This document shows positions 41,930 to 50,311 of a stretch of 64,000 nt of DNA, piece by piece (the stretch's first letter is position 1; every line of letters begins with the position of its first letter). The notes under the pieces were generated by a model. That model saw only the letters and a list, made by a program, of their open reading frames with translations. It made no database searches and had not been told where the DNA came from. Position numbers and translations under genes: made by a program. The DNA is from an uncultured Corynebacterium sp. (GTDB lineage: Bacteria > Actinomycetota > Actinomycetes > Mycobacteriales > Mycobacteriaceae). Location: NCBI GenBank assembly GCA_943913645.1, contig CALTYZ010000009.1, forward strand, positions 29,521 through 93,520, written 5' to 3'.

Positions 41930-43438
41930 ATGACAAACCCAGCGACACATCCTGGAACTGTGCGCGTGCGATTTTGCCCGTCGCCAACCGGAACCCCCCA
42001 TGTAGGAATGGTGCGAACAGCGCTTTTCAATTGGGCGCAGGCGCGCCATGATAGGGGCACATTCGTCTTTCGCATTGAAGATACTGACGCGGCGCGTGAC
42101 ACGGAGGATTCGTACCAGGCGATCATTGACTCACTGACCTGGCTCGGGCTTGACTGGGATGAAGGTGTGGTCAAGGGCGGGCCGCACGAGCCGTACCGCC
42201 AATCGCAGCGCATGGACATTTATCAAGAGGTTTTGGACAAACTCATCGCTGCGGGCGAGGTGTATCCCGCGTACTCCACAAATGAAGAGGTTCAGCAACG
42301 CCATCGGGCTGCAGGGCGCGATCCGCAGCTTGGGTATGACAACTTCGACCGTGATCTGACCCAGGCGCAGATCGCTGAGTTTGAGGCTGAGGGGCGCAAG
42401 CCCGTGTGGCGGCTGCGTATGCCTGAGCAGGACTGGACCTGGAACGATTTGGTGCGCGGGGAGGTGACGTTCAAGTCGGAGACCCAGCCAGACTATGTTG
42501 TTGCCCGTTCAAACGGTGCGCCGTTGTACACACTGGTCAATCCTGTTGATGATGCGCTGATGGGGATTACGCATGTGCTGCGCGGTGAGGATCTGCTGGC
42601 ATCCACTCCACGCCAGCTCGCGCTGTACGAGGCGCTGAAACGCATTGGCGTTACGGATCTGACCCCACAGTTTGGGCACCTTCCATTTGTCATGGGGCAG
42701 GGCAACAAGAAGTTGTCCAAGCGCGATCCGGAATCGAACCTGTTCAACCACCGAGACAACGGGATCATCCCAGAAGGCATGATCAATTACTTGGCGTTGC
42801 TAGGCTGGTCGCTCTCGGCTGACCGCGACATCTTCAGCGTCGAGGAGTTTGTAGAGGCGTTTGACGTCAGTGATGTACTCGGCAACCCGGCGCGGTTTGA
42901 TCAGAAGAAGCTGGAGGCTATAAACGCGGATCATATTCGGCTGCTTGAGCCGGCAGATTTTCGTACACGGCTACGTGATTACCTCACTGAATATACCGAT
43001 TTTCCTGCCTCCTACCCGCAAGACAAGTTCGCGGTCGCGGCCGAATTGGTGCAAACCCGTATCAAGGTTCTCTCTGATGCGTATGGACTTTTGAAGTTCC
43101 TCGTCACTGCTGATGAAGACCTGGTTTTGGAGGAGAAGGCGGCGAAGAAAAACCTCAAGGAAACCGCGGTTGCACCACTTGAAGCGGGCATTGCTGCGTT
43201 GGAGAAGGTAGACAGGTGGTCAACGCCCGCGATTGAGGCTGCGCTGACGCAGGCATTAATTGAACAGCTAGGCCTGAAACCGCGCGTGGCTTTTGGTGCA
43301 TTGCGTGTAGCGGTCTCGGGAGAAGCTGTCTCACCGCCGTTGTTTGAGTCGATGGAATTGCTTGGCAAGGAGTCCACGTTGTACCGCTTGCGTGCCGCGC
43401 TTGAACGCACTCCGTTTCAGACACCTGTAGCGCAGTGA
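41930..43438 (+). CDS. gltX: Glutamyl-tRNA synthetase
   Basis: Charges tRNA-Glu and, where GatCAB is used, also tRNA-Gln with glutamate. The 502 residues have the HIGH-equivalent FCPSPTGTPHVG near the N-terminus, the KMSKS-equivalent KKLSKRD, and the C-terminal anticodon-binding helical domain. ATG 41930 follows TACCAT (41917-41922) by 7 nt, suggesting a leaderless transcript. tRNA-Gln and tRNA-Glu genes lie directly downstream. Confidence 0.96.
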   Translation: MTNPATHPGTVRVRFCPSPTGTPHVGMVRTALFNWAQARHDRGTFVFRIEDTDAARDTEDSYQAIIDSLTWLGLDWDEGVVKGGPHEPYRQSQRMDIYQEVLDKLIAAGEVYPAYSTNEEVQQRHRAAGRDPQLGYDNFDRDLTQAQIAEFEAEGRKPVWRLRMPEQDWTWNDLVRGEVTFKSETQPDYVVARSNGAPLYTLVNPVDDALMGITHVLRGEDLLASTPRQLALYEALKRIGVTDLTPQFGHLPFVMGQGNKKLSKRDPESNLFNHRDNGIIPEGMINYLALLGWSLSADRDIFSVEEFVEAFDVSDVLGNPARFDQKKLEAINADHIRLLEPADFRTRLRDYLTEYTDFPASYPQDKFAVAAELVQTRIKVLSDAYGLLKFLVTADEDLVLEEKAAKKNLKETAVAPLEAGIAALEKVDRWSTPAIEAALTQALIEQLGLKPRVAFGALRVAVSGEAVSPPLFESMELLGKESTLYRLRAALERTPFQTPVAQ

Positions 43439-43483
43439 CGCAAACTGCTTCGCTGGGCGTTTCGATACACTTCAACAGGCGAT

Positions 43484-43513
43484 TTGGTGGGTGTATCGGC
43501 GCGTGGTTATAGT
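43484..43513 (+). promoter_or_regulatory. Promoter of the tRNA-Gln/tRNA-Glu unit
   Basis: -35 TTGGTG (43484-43489), 18-nt gap, -10 TATAGT (43508-43513), 27 nt before the tRNA-Gln. Confidence 0.65.
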
Positions 43514-43540
43514 AATCAGCGTTGTTCGGCATGAACGCTT

Positions 43541-43612
43541 TGGCCTATGGTGTAATTGGCAACACAACGGTTTCTGGTACCGTCATTCTTGGTTCGAGTC
43601 CAGGTAGGCCAG
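43541..43612 (+). tRNA. tRNA-Gln (anticodon CUG)
   Basis: Clover-leaf with the acceptor stem TGGCCTA / TAGGCCA, a D arm containing GGTGTAATTGGC, anticodon loop TTCTGGT (anticodon CTG) and T arm GGTTCGAGTCC. Discriminator G; the CCA is not encoded. It probably receives glutamate from GltX and is then amidated by GatCAB. Confidence 0.93.
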
Positions 43613-43643
43613 CTGCGGAGCGTTGAAGCTTTGCATGTTTTAT

Positions 43644-43716
43644 GCCCCGTTCGTCTAGTGGCCTAGGACGCCGCCCTCTCACGGCGGTAACACGGGTTCA
43701 AATCCCGTACGGGGTA
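43644..43716 (+). tRNA. tRNA-Glu (anticodon CUC), first copy
   Basis: Acceptor stem GCCCCGT / ACGGGGT (one G-U pair), anticodon stem CCGCC / GGCGG with loop CTCTCAC (anticodon CTC), T arm GGTTCAAATCC, discriminator A. Identical to the copy at 45207-45279. It is followed by a strong terminator. Confidence 0.93.
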
Positions 43717-43725
43717 CACTGAGTT

Positions 43726-43759
43726 CTCCCAGCAGCCAACAATACTGCTGGGAGTTTTT
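43726..43759 (+). terminator. Terminator after tRNA-Gln/tRNA-Glu
   Basis: 10-bp stem CTCCCAGCAG / CTGCTGGGAG with a 9-nt loop and five T residues, then ATTGTTTTT. Confidence 0.93.
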
Positions 43760-43793
43760 ATTGTTTTTGCTGTGAGCACGGTATGTTGGCTGC

Positions 43794-45152
43794 ATGAAGA
43801 TCCGCGTGCGTCCTGTTGCACTGCTCAGTATCCCCGGTCTGCTTTTCGCACCTGCGGTGACTGTGCAAACCCCGCCGGCCGCCGCGGTGAGTTCTGCATC
43901 GTCGCAGATGTCATCGGCTCATCCGCTTTCTTCCCTTTTGACTGGTCTGCCCAGTCGATCTGGGTCAAGCATGCTTGACGCCTCAAGTGTGCCGCTTGCT
44001 GCGTTCGGGTTGCTGTCTCAAATCCCGATCCTCGCCGTGCCCGTGTTGATGCTGGCCGCGTTGGGCCGGGGCTTTTTAGGTTCTGCACTCTACGAAGGGG
44101 TTGGCAGCTCAGGTCGCGCGTTGAGTTCCGGCAGCAGCGATGCCACGCCAACGTTTCCAGACCCGAATGCACCGCCGGCTGATCTGCGCAGCGTGACTCA
44201 TCTTGAAAACGATGTGTATGAGGTGGTCGTGTGGTCGCATGCGATGCAGCGGGAAGTCAAAAATGAGATCATTCTTCCGGGCGGGCCGGACAATACTACC
44301 CCGCGGCCGACCTTCTACCTCATGATGGGCGCAGATGGCGCCGCTGGTGGTTTGCCTTGGCGCATTGCTTCGAACTACCAGGAGTTTTTTCAAGACAAGC
44401 TGGTCAACGTTGTCACCCCGATTGGATCGGTTTCATCGATGCAGGCTGATTGGTATTACCCCGATGATGCGACGGGGAACAATAAGTGGTTGACCTACAT
44501 GACCAAGGAGCTCCCGCCGCTTATCGACGCTTACTTTCACGGCACTGGCCGGGATGCGGTCGCCGGGATTTCAATGTCTGGCGGTCCAGCGATCAGTATC
44601 GCCTCGCAATCGCCAGAGCGGTTTAAAGCAGCCGCATCGTACTCGGGATGTCCTGCAACGACAGGTGTGCTTGGCGGGGTGTTCGCCTCCTCGGCTGTGC
44701 GCATGAACGGTGGTGATCCGATCAAGATGTGGGGGATACCGGGGGATCCGGCGTGGGTTGCGCATTCGCCGGTGCTGCACCTAGATGCACTGCACGATAT
44801 TGCATTGTTTGTCTCCGCTGCCCAGGGTGTGCCGGGTGCGATCGATAAAACCAACACCTCCTCGGAGCGCCTTGGTGCCCCGATGGTGATTGAAGGAGCG
44901 GCGTATACGTGCTCGCTGTATTTCGTTGAGGCCGCGCGCGCCAGCGGTATTGATGTCGACTGGTACGAGTTAGTTGAGGGCACGCACACCTGGGGTCTGT
45001 TTGAGAAGTCGATGCGAGAAAGTTGGCGCACGATCGGCCCGGCGCTTGGGGTTGAGCCATATGTGCGCGACGTGCCGCTGATCGCACCTGAAAACCCGGA
45101 AGAGACGAGCTCCCAGCCATTGGGTGGAGCGTCAGGTTCTGTCGGGAACTGA
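43794..45152 (+). CDS. Secreted mycolyltransferase/esterase (antigen 85 family)
   Basis: Extracytoplasmic alpha/beta-hydrolase that probably moves mycolic acids onto trehalose or arabinogalactan. The 452 residues have an N-terminal export signal (IRVRPVALLSIPGLLFAPA), a hydrophobic stretch at ~77-100, then the catalytic domain with GISMSGG (nucleophile Ser) and GTHTWGLF (catalytic His). The domain starts near residue 135 (VTHLENDVYEVVVWSHAMQR). It is diverged from the core antigen 85 proteins. ATG 43794 is 6 nt after TATGTT (43782-43787). It lies between two identical tRNA-Glu genes. Mycolyltransferases occur only in mycolate-producing actinobacteria. Confidence 0.85.
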   Translation: MKIRVRPVALLSIPGLLFAPAVTVQTPPAAAVSSASSQMSSAHPLSSLLTGLPSRSGSSMLDASSVPLAAFGLLSQIPILAVPVLMLAALGRGFLGSALYEGVGSSGRALSSGSSDATPTFPDPNAPPADLRSVTHLENDVYEVVVWSHAMQREVKNEIILPGGPDNTTPRPTFYLMMGADGAAGGLPWRIASNYQEFFQDKLVNVVTPIGSVSSMQADWYYPDDATGNNKWLTYMTKELPPLIDAYFHGTGRDAVAGISMSGGPAISIASQSPERFKAAASYSGCPATTGVLGGVFASSAVRMNGGDPIKMWGIPGDPAWVAHSPVLHLDALHDIALFVSAAQGVPGAIDKTNTSSERLGAPMVIEGAAYTCSLYFVEAARASGIDVDWYELVEGTHTWGLFEKSMRESWRTIGPALGVEPYVRDVPLIAPENPEETSSQPLGGASGSVGN

Positions 45153-45206
45153 TTTTGTGCTTGAGGGGCTAAGTTCGTATCATGGACGCCGTCGCAAAGC
45201 GAGCTT

Positions 45207-45279
45207 GCCCCGTTCGTCTAGTGGCCTAGGACGCCGCCCTCTCACGGCGGTAACACGGGTTCAAATCCCGTACGGGGTA
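45207..45279 (+). tRNA. tRNA-Glu (anticodon CUC), second copy
   Basis: Base-for-base the same tRNA as at 43644-43716, 1,563 bases downstream. The flanks differ: here no strong terminator with a T run follows, only a hairpin at 45318-45349. Confidence 0.93.
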
Positions 45280-45317
45280 CATCATTGCGGTCCGCAGATC
45301 CCGTGTATGGACCCATA

Positions 45318-45349
45318 TACCAAAAACGCTTGGCAGCACTCTTTTGGTA
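45318..45349. terminator. Possible bidirectional terminator
   Basis: 8-bp stem TACCAAAA / TTTTGGTA with a 16-nt loop between the converging tRNA-Glu and ltbR genes. AT-rich and without a separate T run, so weak. Confidence 0.4.
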
Positions 45350-45352
45350 GCA

Positions 45353-46042
45353 CTAGAGCGCTGCGGTGAGTTCAGCAGCTGCACGTTTCAATTCCTTGCC
45401 CACTTTTTGCGCCGGACTGGGGGCAAGTCGCTGCGCTGGGCCCGACACCGACAGCACTGCGACCACCTGGCCGCCCGCGTCGAAGATTGGGGCCGAGGCT
45501 GATGCGAGACCGACTTCGCGTTCGGCAACAGATTCAGCGAGCCCGGTTGACCGGACGGTGGCCAGTTCGTTGGGGGGAAACGGGGATGCGTCGATAAGCG
45601 AAAAAGCCCCAAAGACGCGTGCAGCAGAGCCGGCAGCAAGCGAAAGTGATGATCCGACCGGCACGGTGTAGGTCAACCCTGATACCGGTTCCTCGGCGGC
45701 GATGCAGGTGCGGGTATCGCCAGTGAGTTCGTAGAGCTGGACAGATTCTCCAGTGGTGGCGACAAGTTGGCGCATGATTGGCCCGGCAGCCGTAATCAGC
45801 TGTGGCGAAGTGCCAGTAGAAAAGTGCGCGAGTGCCGGGCCGATGCTCCACGTGCCGCTGTCGGTCCGGGTCAAGACGTGGTGGGTCTCTAATGCGGTGG
45901 CGATGCGATGCGTTGTGGCACGCGGCAGGTCTGTGTCCTGGCTGAGCGCAGCAAGGGTTTTATCGCCTCTGCTGACTGCGCGCACGATCGCAATGGCGCG
46001 GTCAAGAACCTTGATGCCGGAGCCTTCGCTAGACTGTCTCAC
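45353..46042 (-). CDS. ltbR: IclR-family regulator of leucine synthesis (LtbR-like)
   Basis: Winged-helix repressor. The 229 residues begin SSEGSGIKVLDRAIAIVRAV, with the helix-turn-helix TLAALSQDTDLPRATTHRIA, and end in an IclR effector domain. It is divergent from leuC, like LtbR in C. glutamicum, which represses leuB, leuCD and trp genes. The effector is not known from sequence. I chose GTG 46042, 7 nt after TACTAT (46050-46055, minus strand). ATG 46066 and an upstream ATG at 46171 are in frame, but the latter would lie inside leuC. Confidence 0.85.
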   Translation of the reverse strand: MRQSSEGSGIKVLDRAIAIVRAVSRGDKTLAALSQDTDLPRATTHRIATALETHHVLTRTDSGTWSIGPALAHFSTGTSPQLITAAGPIMRQLVATTGESVQLYELTGDTRTCIAAEEPVSGLTYTVPVGSSLSLAAGSAARVFGAFSLIDASPFPPNELATVRSTGLAESVAEREVGLASASAPIFDAGGQVVAVLSVSGPAQRLAPSPAQKVGKELKRAAAELTAAL

Positions 46043-46112
46043 ATCACGGATAGTAGCATCCCGCATATTGGAAAGTGACGGGTAGTACCGAGCCTGAACG
46101 AGGAGGACAGCC

Positions 46113-47534
46113 ATGGCGGAGACGCCGTTGACACTGGCAGAGAAGGTCTGGCGTGACCACGTCGTAGCCAAAGGGGAAAACGGCGAGCCGGACCTGATCT
46201 ACATCGACTTTCAACTGCTGCACGAGGTGACCTCACCCCAAGCATTCGATGGGCTGCGCATGGCGGGCCGCACGCTGCGCCACCCGGAACTGCATCTTGC
46301 CACCGAAGACCACAACGTACCCACTCAGGGAATCCAGTCTGGCAGCCTTCTTGAGATCTCCGAGCCCACCTCGCGAACGCAGGTGGAAACGCTGCGCAAA
46401 AGTTGCGCAGAGTTCGGCGTCCGCCTACACCCGATGGGCGATATCCAGCAAGGCATTGTCCATACCGTTGGGCCACAGCTAGGAATCACCCAACCAGGAA
46501 TGACCATCGTCTGCGGCGACTCGCACACCTCCACACATGGCGCGTTCGGCTCAATCGCGTTCGGTATCGGTACCTCTGAGGTCGAACACGTCATGGCTAC
46601 CCAGACACTGCCGCTGAAACCGTTCAAGACGATGGCAGTGGAAGTCACCGGTGAACTCGCCGACGGGGTGACAGCAAAAGACTTGATTTTGGCGATTATC
46701 GCCAAAATCGGCACCGGCGGCGGACAAGGCTACATCATCGAATACCGCGGCGAGGCGATCAGAAAGCTCTCTATGGAAGCGCGGATGACCATCTGCAACA
46801 TGTCCATTGAAGCTGGTGCTCGTGCCGGCATGGTCGCGCCTGACCAGAAAACCTTTGATTATGTGCAGGGGCGCGAGTACGCACCACAAGGCACCGACTG
46901 GGACGACGCCGTTGCCTATTGGAAGACACTTCCCACAGACGACGGTGCGAGCTTTGACCACGTGGTCGAAATCGACGGCAGCGCGCTTACCCCGTTTGTC
47001 ACCTGGGGCACCAACCCCGGCCAAGGACTTCCCCTGTCTGGTCGGGTTCCTGACCCAGAGGATTTCACCGACGAAGCATCGAAACAAGCTGCCGTAAAAG
47101 CGCTTGCCTACATGGACCTTGAGCCGGGCACGCCGCTTCGTGCCATCCCCATCGACACGGTGTTTCTCGGTTCGTGCACCAACGCCCGCATTGAAGATCT
47201 CAGGGCCGCGGCAGGCGTTGTGGCAGGAAGGACGATAGCCGAGGGGACACGCATGCTTGTCGTGCCCTCATCCACCCTGGTCAAAAAGCAGGCAGAGGAG
47301 GAGGGACTAGACAAGATCTTCACCGAGTTCGGTGCGCAGTGGCGCACCGCTGGGTGTTCGATGTGTCTGGGAATGAACCCGGACCAGCTCGCCCCAGGCG
47401 AGCGCAGTGCATCGACATCAAACCGCAACTTTGAAGGCCGGCAAGGCCCGGGTGGTCGCACCCACCTCGTCTCACCGCTGGTAGCCGCAGCGACCGCGGT
47501 GACCGGCCACCTTGCAAGTCCAGCTGACCTGTAA
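46113..47534 (+). CDS. leuC: 3-isopropylmalate dehydratase large subunit
   Basis: Aconitase-family iron-sulfur subunit that isomerises 2-isopropylmalate to 3-isopropylmalate with LeuD. The 473 residues hold CGDSHTSTHGAFGSIAFGIG and the cluster cysteines in FLGSCTNARIEDLR and AGCSMCLGMNPD. ATG 46113 has GAGGAGG 8 bases upstream. The 70-base region shared with divergent ltbR must hold its promoter and operator. Confidence 0.96.
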   Translation: MAETPLTLAEKVWRDHVVAKGENGEPDLIYIDFQLLHEVTSPQAFDGLRMAGRTLRHPELHLATEDHNVPTQGIQSGSLLEISEPTSRTQVETLRKSCAEFGVRLHPMGDIQQGIVHTVGPQLGITQPGMTIVCGDSHTSTHGAFGSIAFGIGTSEVEHVMATQTLPLKPFKTMAVEVTGELADGVTAKDLILAIIAKIGTGGGQGYIIEYRGEAIRKLSMEARMTICNMSIEAGARAGMVAPDQKTFDYVQGREYAPQGTDWDDAVAYWKTLPTDDGASFDHVVEIDGSALTPFVTWGTNPGQGLPLSGRVPDPEDFTDEASKQAAVKALAYMDLEPGTPLRAIPIDTVFLGSCTNARIEDLRAAAGVVAGRTIAEGTRMLVVPSSTLVKKQAEEEGLDKIFTEFGAQWRTAGCSMCLGMNPDQLAPGERSASTSNRNFEGRQGPGGRTHLVSPLVAAATAVTGHLASPADL

Positions 47535-47552
47535 CAGGAAACGGAGCACAGC

Positions 47553-48152
47553 ATGCAGCAATTCACCACGCATACCGGGGTTGGCGTACCGCTGACCCGC
47601 TCGAATGTTGACACCGATCAGATCATTCCCGCCCGGTATTTAAAGCGCGTGTCACGCACTGGTTTTGAGGATGGCTTGTTCTCTAACTGGCGCGAGACCG
47701 AACCTGATTTCGTGCTCAACCAGCAGGCCTATCGCGATGGTTCTGTCTTGTTCGCCGGAGCGGACTTCGGCACCGGATCATCACGAGAACACGCCGTGTG
47801 GGCGCTGATGGACTACGGGTTCCGCGCGGTGTTTAGCCCGCGCTTCGCCGACATCTTTCGTGGCAATGCGGGCAAAGCCGGACTTCTGGCTGGGATCATG
47901 AGCGAATCTGACATTGAGCTGATCTTCAAACAGCTTGAGCAGGACCCGGGCACACAAGTCACCGTCTCGCTTGAAGACAGGACAGTCACTGTTGGAGAAA
48001 ATACCTACACCTTCGACGTGGATGACTACACCCGCTGGAGGCTGATGGAGGGGTTAGACGATATCGGGCTGACGCTTCGCGACGAAGCAGCAATCGAGCG
48101 TTTTGAAACATTGCGGCCGAGCTTTAAACCCGCAGTCCGCCAGCAGTTTTAG
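47553..48152 (+). CDS. leuD: 3-isopropylmalate dehydratase small subunit
   Basis: Swivel-domain subunit, 199 residues, with LTRSNVDTDQIIPARYLKR near the N-terminus and the substrate loop FGTGSSREHAVWAL. It follows leuC by 18 bases behind AGGAAACGGAG. Its stop overlaps the stop of a convergent YbjN-like gene. Confidence 0.96.
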   Translation: MQQFTTHTGVGVPLTRSNVDTDQIIPARYLKRVSRTGFEDGLFSNWRETEPDFVLNQQAYRDGSVLFAGADFGTGSSREHAVWALMDYGFRAVFSPRFADIFRGNAGKAGLLAGIMSESDIELIFKQLEQDPGTQVTVSLEDRTVTVGENTYTFDVDDYTRWRLMEGLDDIGLTLRDEAAIERFETLRPSFKPAVRQQF

Positions 48153-48616
48153 GGTGCCTTCGGCAACTGGGCATCGATTTTCGCCAGCACCTCGGGTGCA
48201 AAGTGCTGCAAAAAGTCCCGCGCTGCGTTTCCCACCCCTTCGATTCCTGAACTCACGTGTTGCGCAAGCTGCTCGTCGGTGTATTCCCAATTCCCGGGCA
48301 GCGCATACGTCGCCGCAAGGGCTGTCAGGTCGCGCTCTGTATCCTGTATCGCAGAGACGGTGGGAAACGCGTGTGTGTTGTTGTAGTTTTCGACCCAGCC
48401 CAACACATCATCGAATTGCTCAGCGGTGACGGCGTCGACCGCGACGGTGGTGAGCACGGTCAAGGTAGGCGCCAGAAAACGTATCTCCATGCCCAGTCCG
48501 TAAAACCCGGTTCGCAGGCCGTGACCAGACTGGGCAGGCTCATAGTTCCAGCCGGCGGCATCAAAGATGTCGCGGACACGCTCGAGGGTAAGTGGTCGAA
48601 GCTCACTAGCGGTCAT
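48149..48616 (-). CDS. YbjN-domain protein 1
   Basis: 155 residues, probably a type III secretion chaperone-like (YbjN) fold: LTLERVRDIFDAAGWNYE, then GLGMEIRFLAPTLTVLTT. Function unknown. It follows the related gene at 48620-49090 after 3 bases, forming a two-gene unit. Confidence 0.7.
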   Translation of the reverse strand: MTASELRPLTLERVRDIFDAAGWNYEPAQSGHGLRTGFYGLGMEIRFLAPTLTVLTTVAVDAVTAEQFDDVLGWVENYNNTHAFPTVSAIQDTERDLTALAATYALPGNWEYTDEQLAQHVSSGIEGVGNAARDFLQHFAPEVLAKIDAQLPKAP

Positions 48617-48619
48617 CAG

Positions 48620-49090
48620 CTATGCCTCACATTCTGGGGGTACTGGGTTCGTGGTTTCAGACAGCGGGTCGGCGAGGTCTGGTAGCTGCTGGTTGAGCCT
48701 GTCCGCAATATGGTGAATGGCGGAGAAATAAAACTCCAGCATCGCCTGCAGCTGCTCATCACTTAGCCCACCAGGAGTGAAAAAGGGGGCTTCAAAAATG
48801 GCGACTGCGGTGTGATCATCGCGCAGGACTGGATGCACGCGCACCAACGGCAGCAACCGGTTGAGTTCATTGGCGGCCAGTCGCAGACCAGTAATATCCG
48901 CAGGAGTTTTCGCGGTTGCTAACCACCGAGTGGAGATTTTGAAACCAGCGTTTTCGAGATGAAAAAATACCACGAGGCCGGGGAAAGCAGTGTGCGTTGT
49001 GCCGTCTGTCCCGCGCAAGTGTTTGAGATTGAAACCATCGAGCATTGCCTCAATGCGTTTTTGGTCTACGGGGCGAAAGCGATCACTCAT
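48620..49090 (-). CDS. YbjN-domain protein 2
   Basis: 156 residues of the same YbjN-type fold: VDQKRIEAMLDGFNLKHLRG, FPGLVVFFHLENAGFKISTR, VLRDDHTAVAIFEAPFF. Probably a paralogue of its downstream neighbour, perhaps forming a heterodimer. Start ATG 49090 has CAGGAG 6 bases upstream. Role unknown. Confidence 0.7.
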   Translation of the reverse strand: MSDRFRPVDQKRIEAMLDGFNLKHLRGTDGTTHTAFPGLVVFFHLENAGFKISTRWLATAKTPADITGLRLAANELNRLLPLVRVHPVLRDDHTAVAIFEAPFFTPGGLSDEQLQAMLEFYFSAIHHIADRLNQQLPDLADPLSETTNPVPPECEA

Positions 49091-49150
49091 CAAGGCTCCT
49101 GGCATTGTGTAGGCAATGTGTAGATGCTGTGTGCATGCTAGCGGTTGACC

Positions 49151-50170
49151 TTACTGCACCGGCAGCGCGGTTGGGATGTAATCCGCACCGCTGAGCTGCC
49201 CATCACAAAAACTCAAGACCCACGTTGAGCCTTTCTTGGCGTGAATATCCGTGTCAATGGGCAGCGTCCCCTGAGCCGACAACCATGCCACCATCCCGGG
49301 GATGACATCTCCCTGCGCACACACCACGCTGACGCCGCCTTGTGTGACCACGTCCATAAATGCGCGCTGCGCGTCGACCATGTTCTCTATCCACGCGCTA
49401 TCGCCGAATCGCTCATCGACATGCACATCCAGACCAAGCTCATCGGCCAACGGCGCGACTGTGGCTTGGCAGCGGTCGGGAAGGGCTGAAAAGATGCGGG
49501 TGGGTGCGAAAGGAACAAGCAGCGGAACCAGCATCTCCGACTGCCGGCGGCCCTTCTTATCGAGGGGGCGCAGATTGTCATCGCCGCTCCATTTTTCGCG
49601 ATCGTGTGCGTGGGCGTGGCGCACGTAAAGTATCCGAGCATCCGCCGGCTTCTGGAAGCGCTTTGCCGCTTTGGCTAACACTTCGCGATCAAGGTTATAG
49701 CTCAACAGCTCCTTCGCCGCCGCAACTGAAAGCCAGCGCAACTCATCGACCTCGTCGTTCGGCTGGAACTGCCCGCCAATGACTTCACCAGTCCAGTAGT
49801 AGACCACCTTCGTGGTGTTTTTCACCGGGTAGACCGTTTTGCCAATGAGTTTGCCTAAGCGGACGCGGTATCCAGTTTCCTCCTCAATCTCGCGTGTCGC
49901 CGCGGCAATGAGTGACTCACCCGGGTCCACTTTGCCCTTTGCAAGCGACCAGTCGTCGTAGTGCGGTCGGTGGATGCACGCAACCCGAATCGAGTCTGGG
50001 TCAGTAAGTTCCCCGCGCCACAACACAGCCCCAGCGGCGAGCGTTGTGCGCGCAAACTCCTTCTGCGGTTTGAATGGCACTTCCTGGTGGCGTCCAGTGA
50101 GAAACATCTCCCCGGACGCGTCTTTATCTTGCTCGTGCAGCTTGCCAGACTTCGGAGAGGATGCAGACAT
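49151..50170 (-). CDS. mutT1: Two-domain Nudix hydrolase/histidine phosphatase (MutT1-like)
   Basis: 339 residues. The N-terminal Nudix domain has the box GKVDPGESLIAAATREIEEE (then TGY), which hydrolyses nucleoside triphosphates such as 8-oxo-dGTP or diadenosine polyphosphates. The C-terminal domain has the histidine-phosphatase motif YVRHAHA near residue 195 and would remove the next phosphate. This fusion is typical of mycobacterial MutT1. ATG 50170 is chosen; the frame opens 12 codons earlier. It is divergent from gpsA. Confidence 0.88.
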   Translation of the reverse strand: MSASSPKSGKLHEQDKDASGEMFLTGRHQEVPFKPQKEFARTTLAAGAVLWRGELTDPDSIRVACIHRPHYDDWSLAKGKVDPGESLIAAATREIEEETGYRVRLGKLIGKTVYPVKNTTKVVYYWTGEVIGGQFQPNDEVDELRWLSVAAAKELLSYNLDREVLAKAAKRFQKPADARILYVRHAHAHDREKWSGDDNLRPLDKKGRRQSEMLVPLLVPFAPTRIFSALPDRCQATVAPLADELGLDVHVDERFGDSAWIENMVDAQRAFMDVVTQGGVSVVCAQGDVIPGMVAWLSAQGTLPIDTDIHAKKGSTWVLSFCDGQLSGADYIPTALPVQ

Positions 50171-50311
50171 ACGACCTATTGTTGCGCACCAGCCAGTTTG
50201 ATGCATCCGCCGTGCATTTTGCCGCGGGATGTTAGCGTTAGACGGCGTCGCCTCGCATGCCTCATTGGACCAATGCCCGCGGGGTTTGAGTGGAGCAAAG
50301 GTGGGAGAGAC

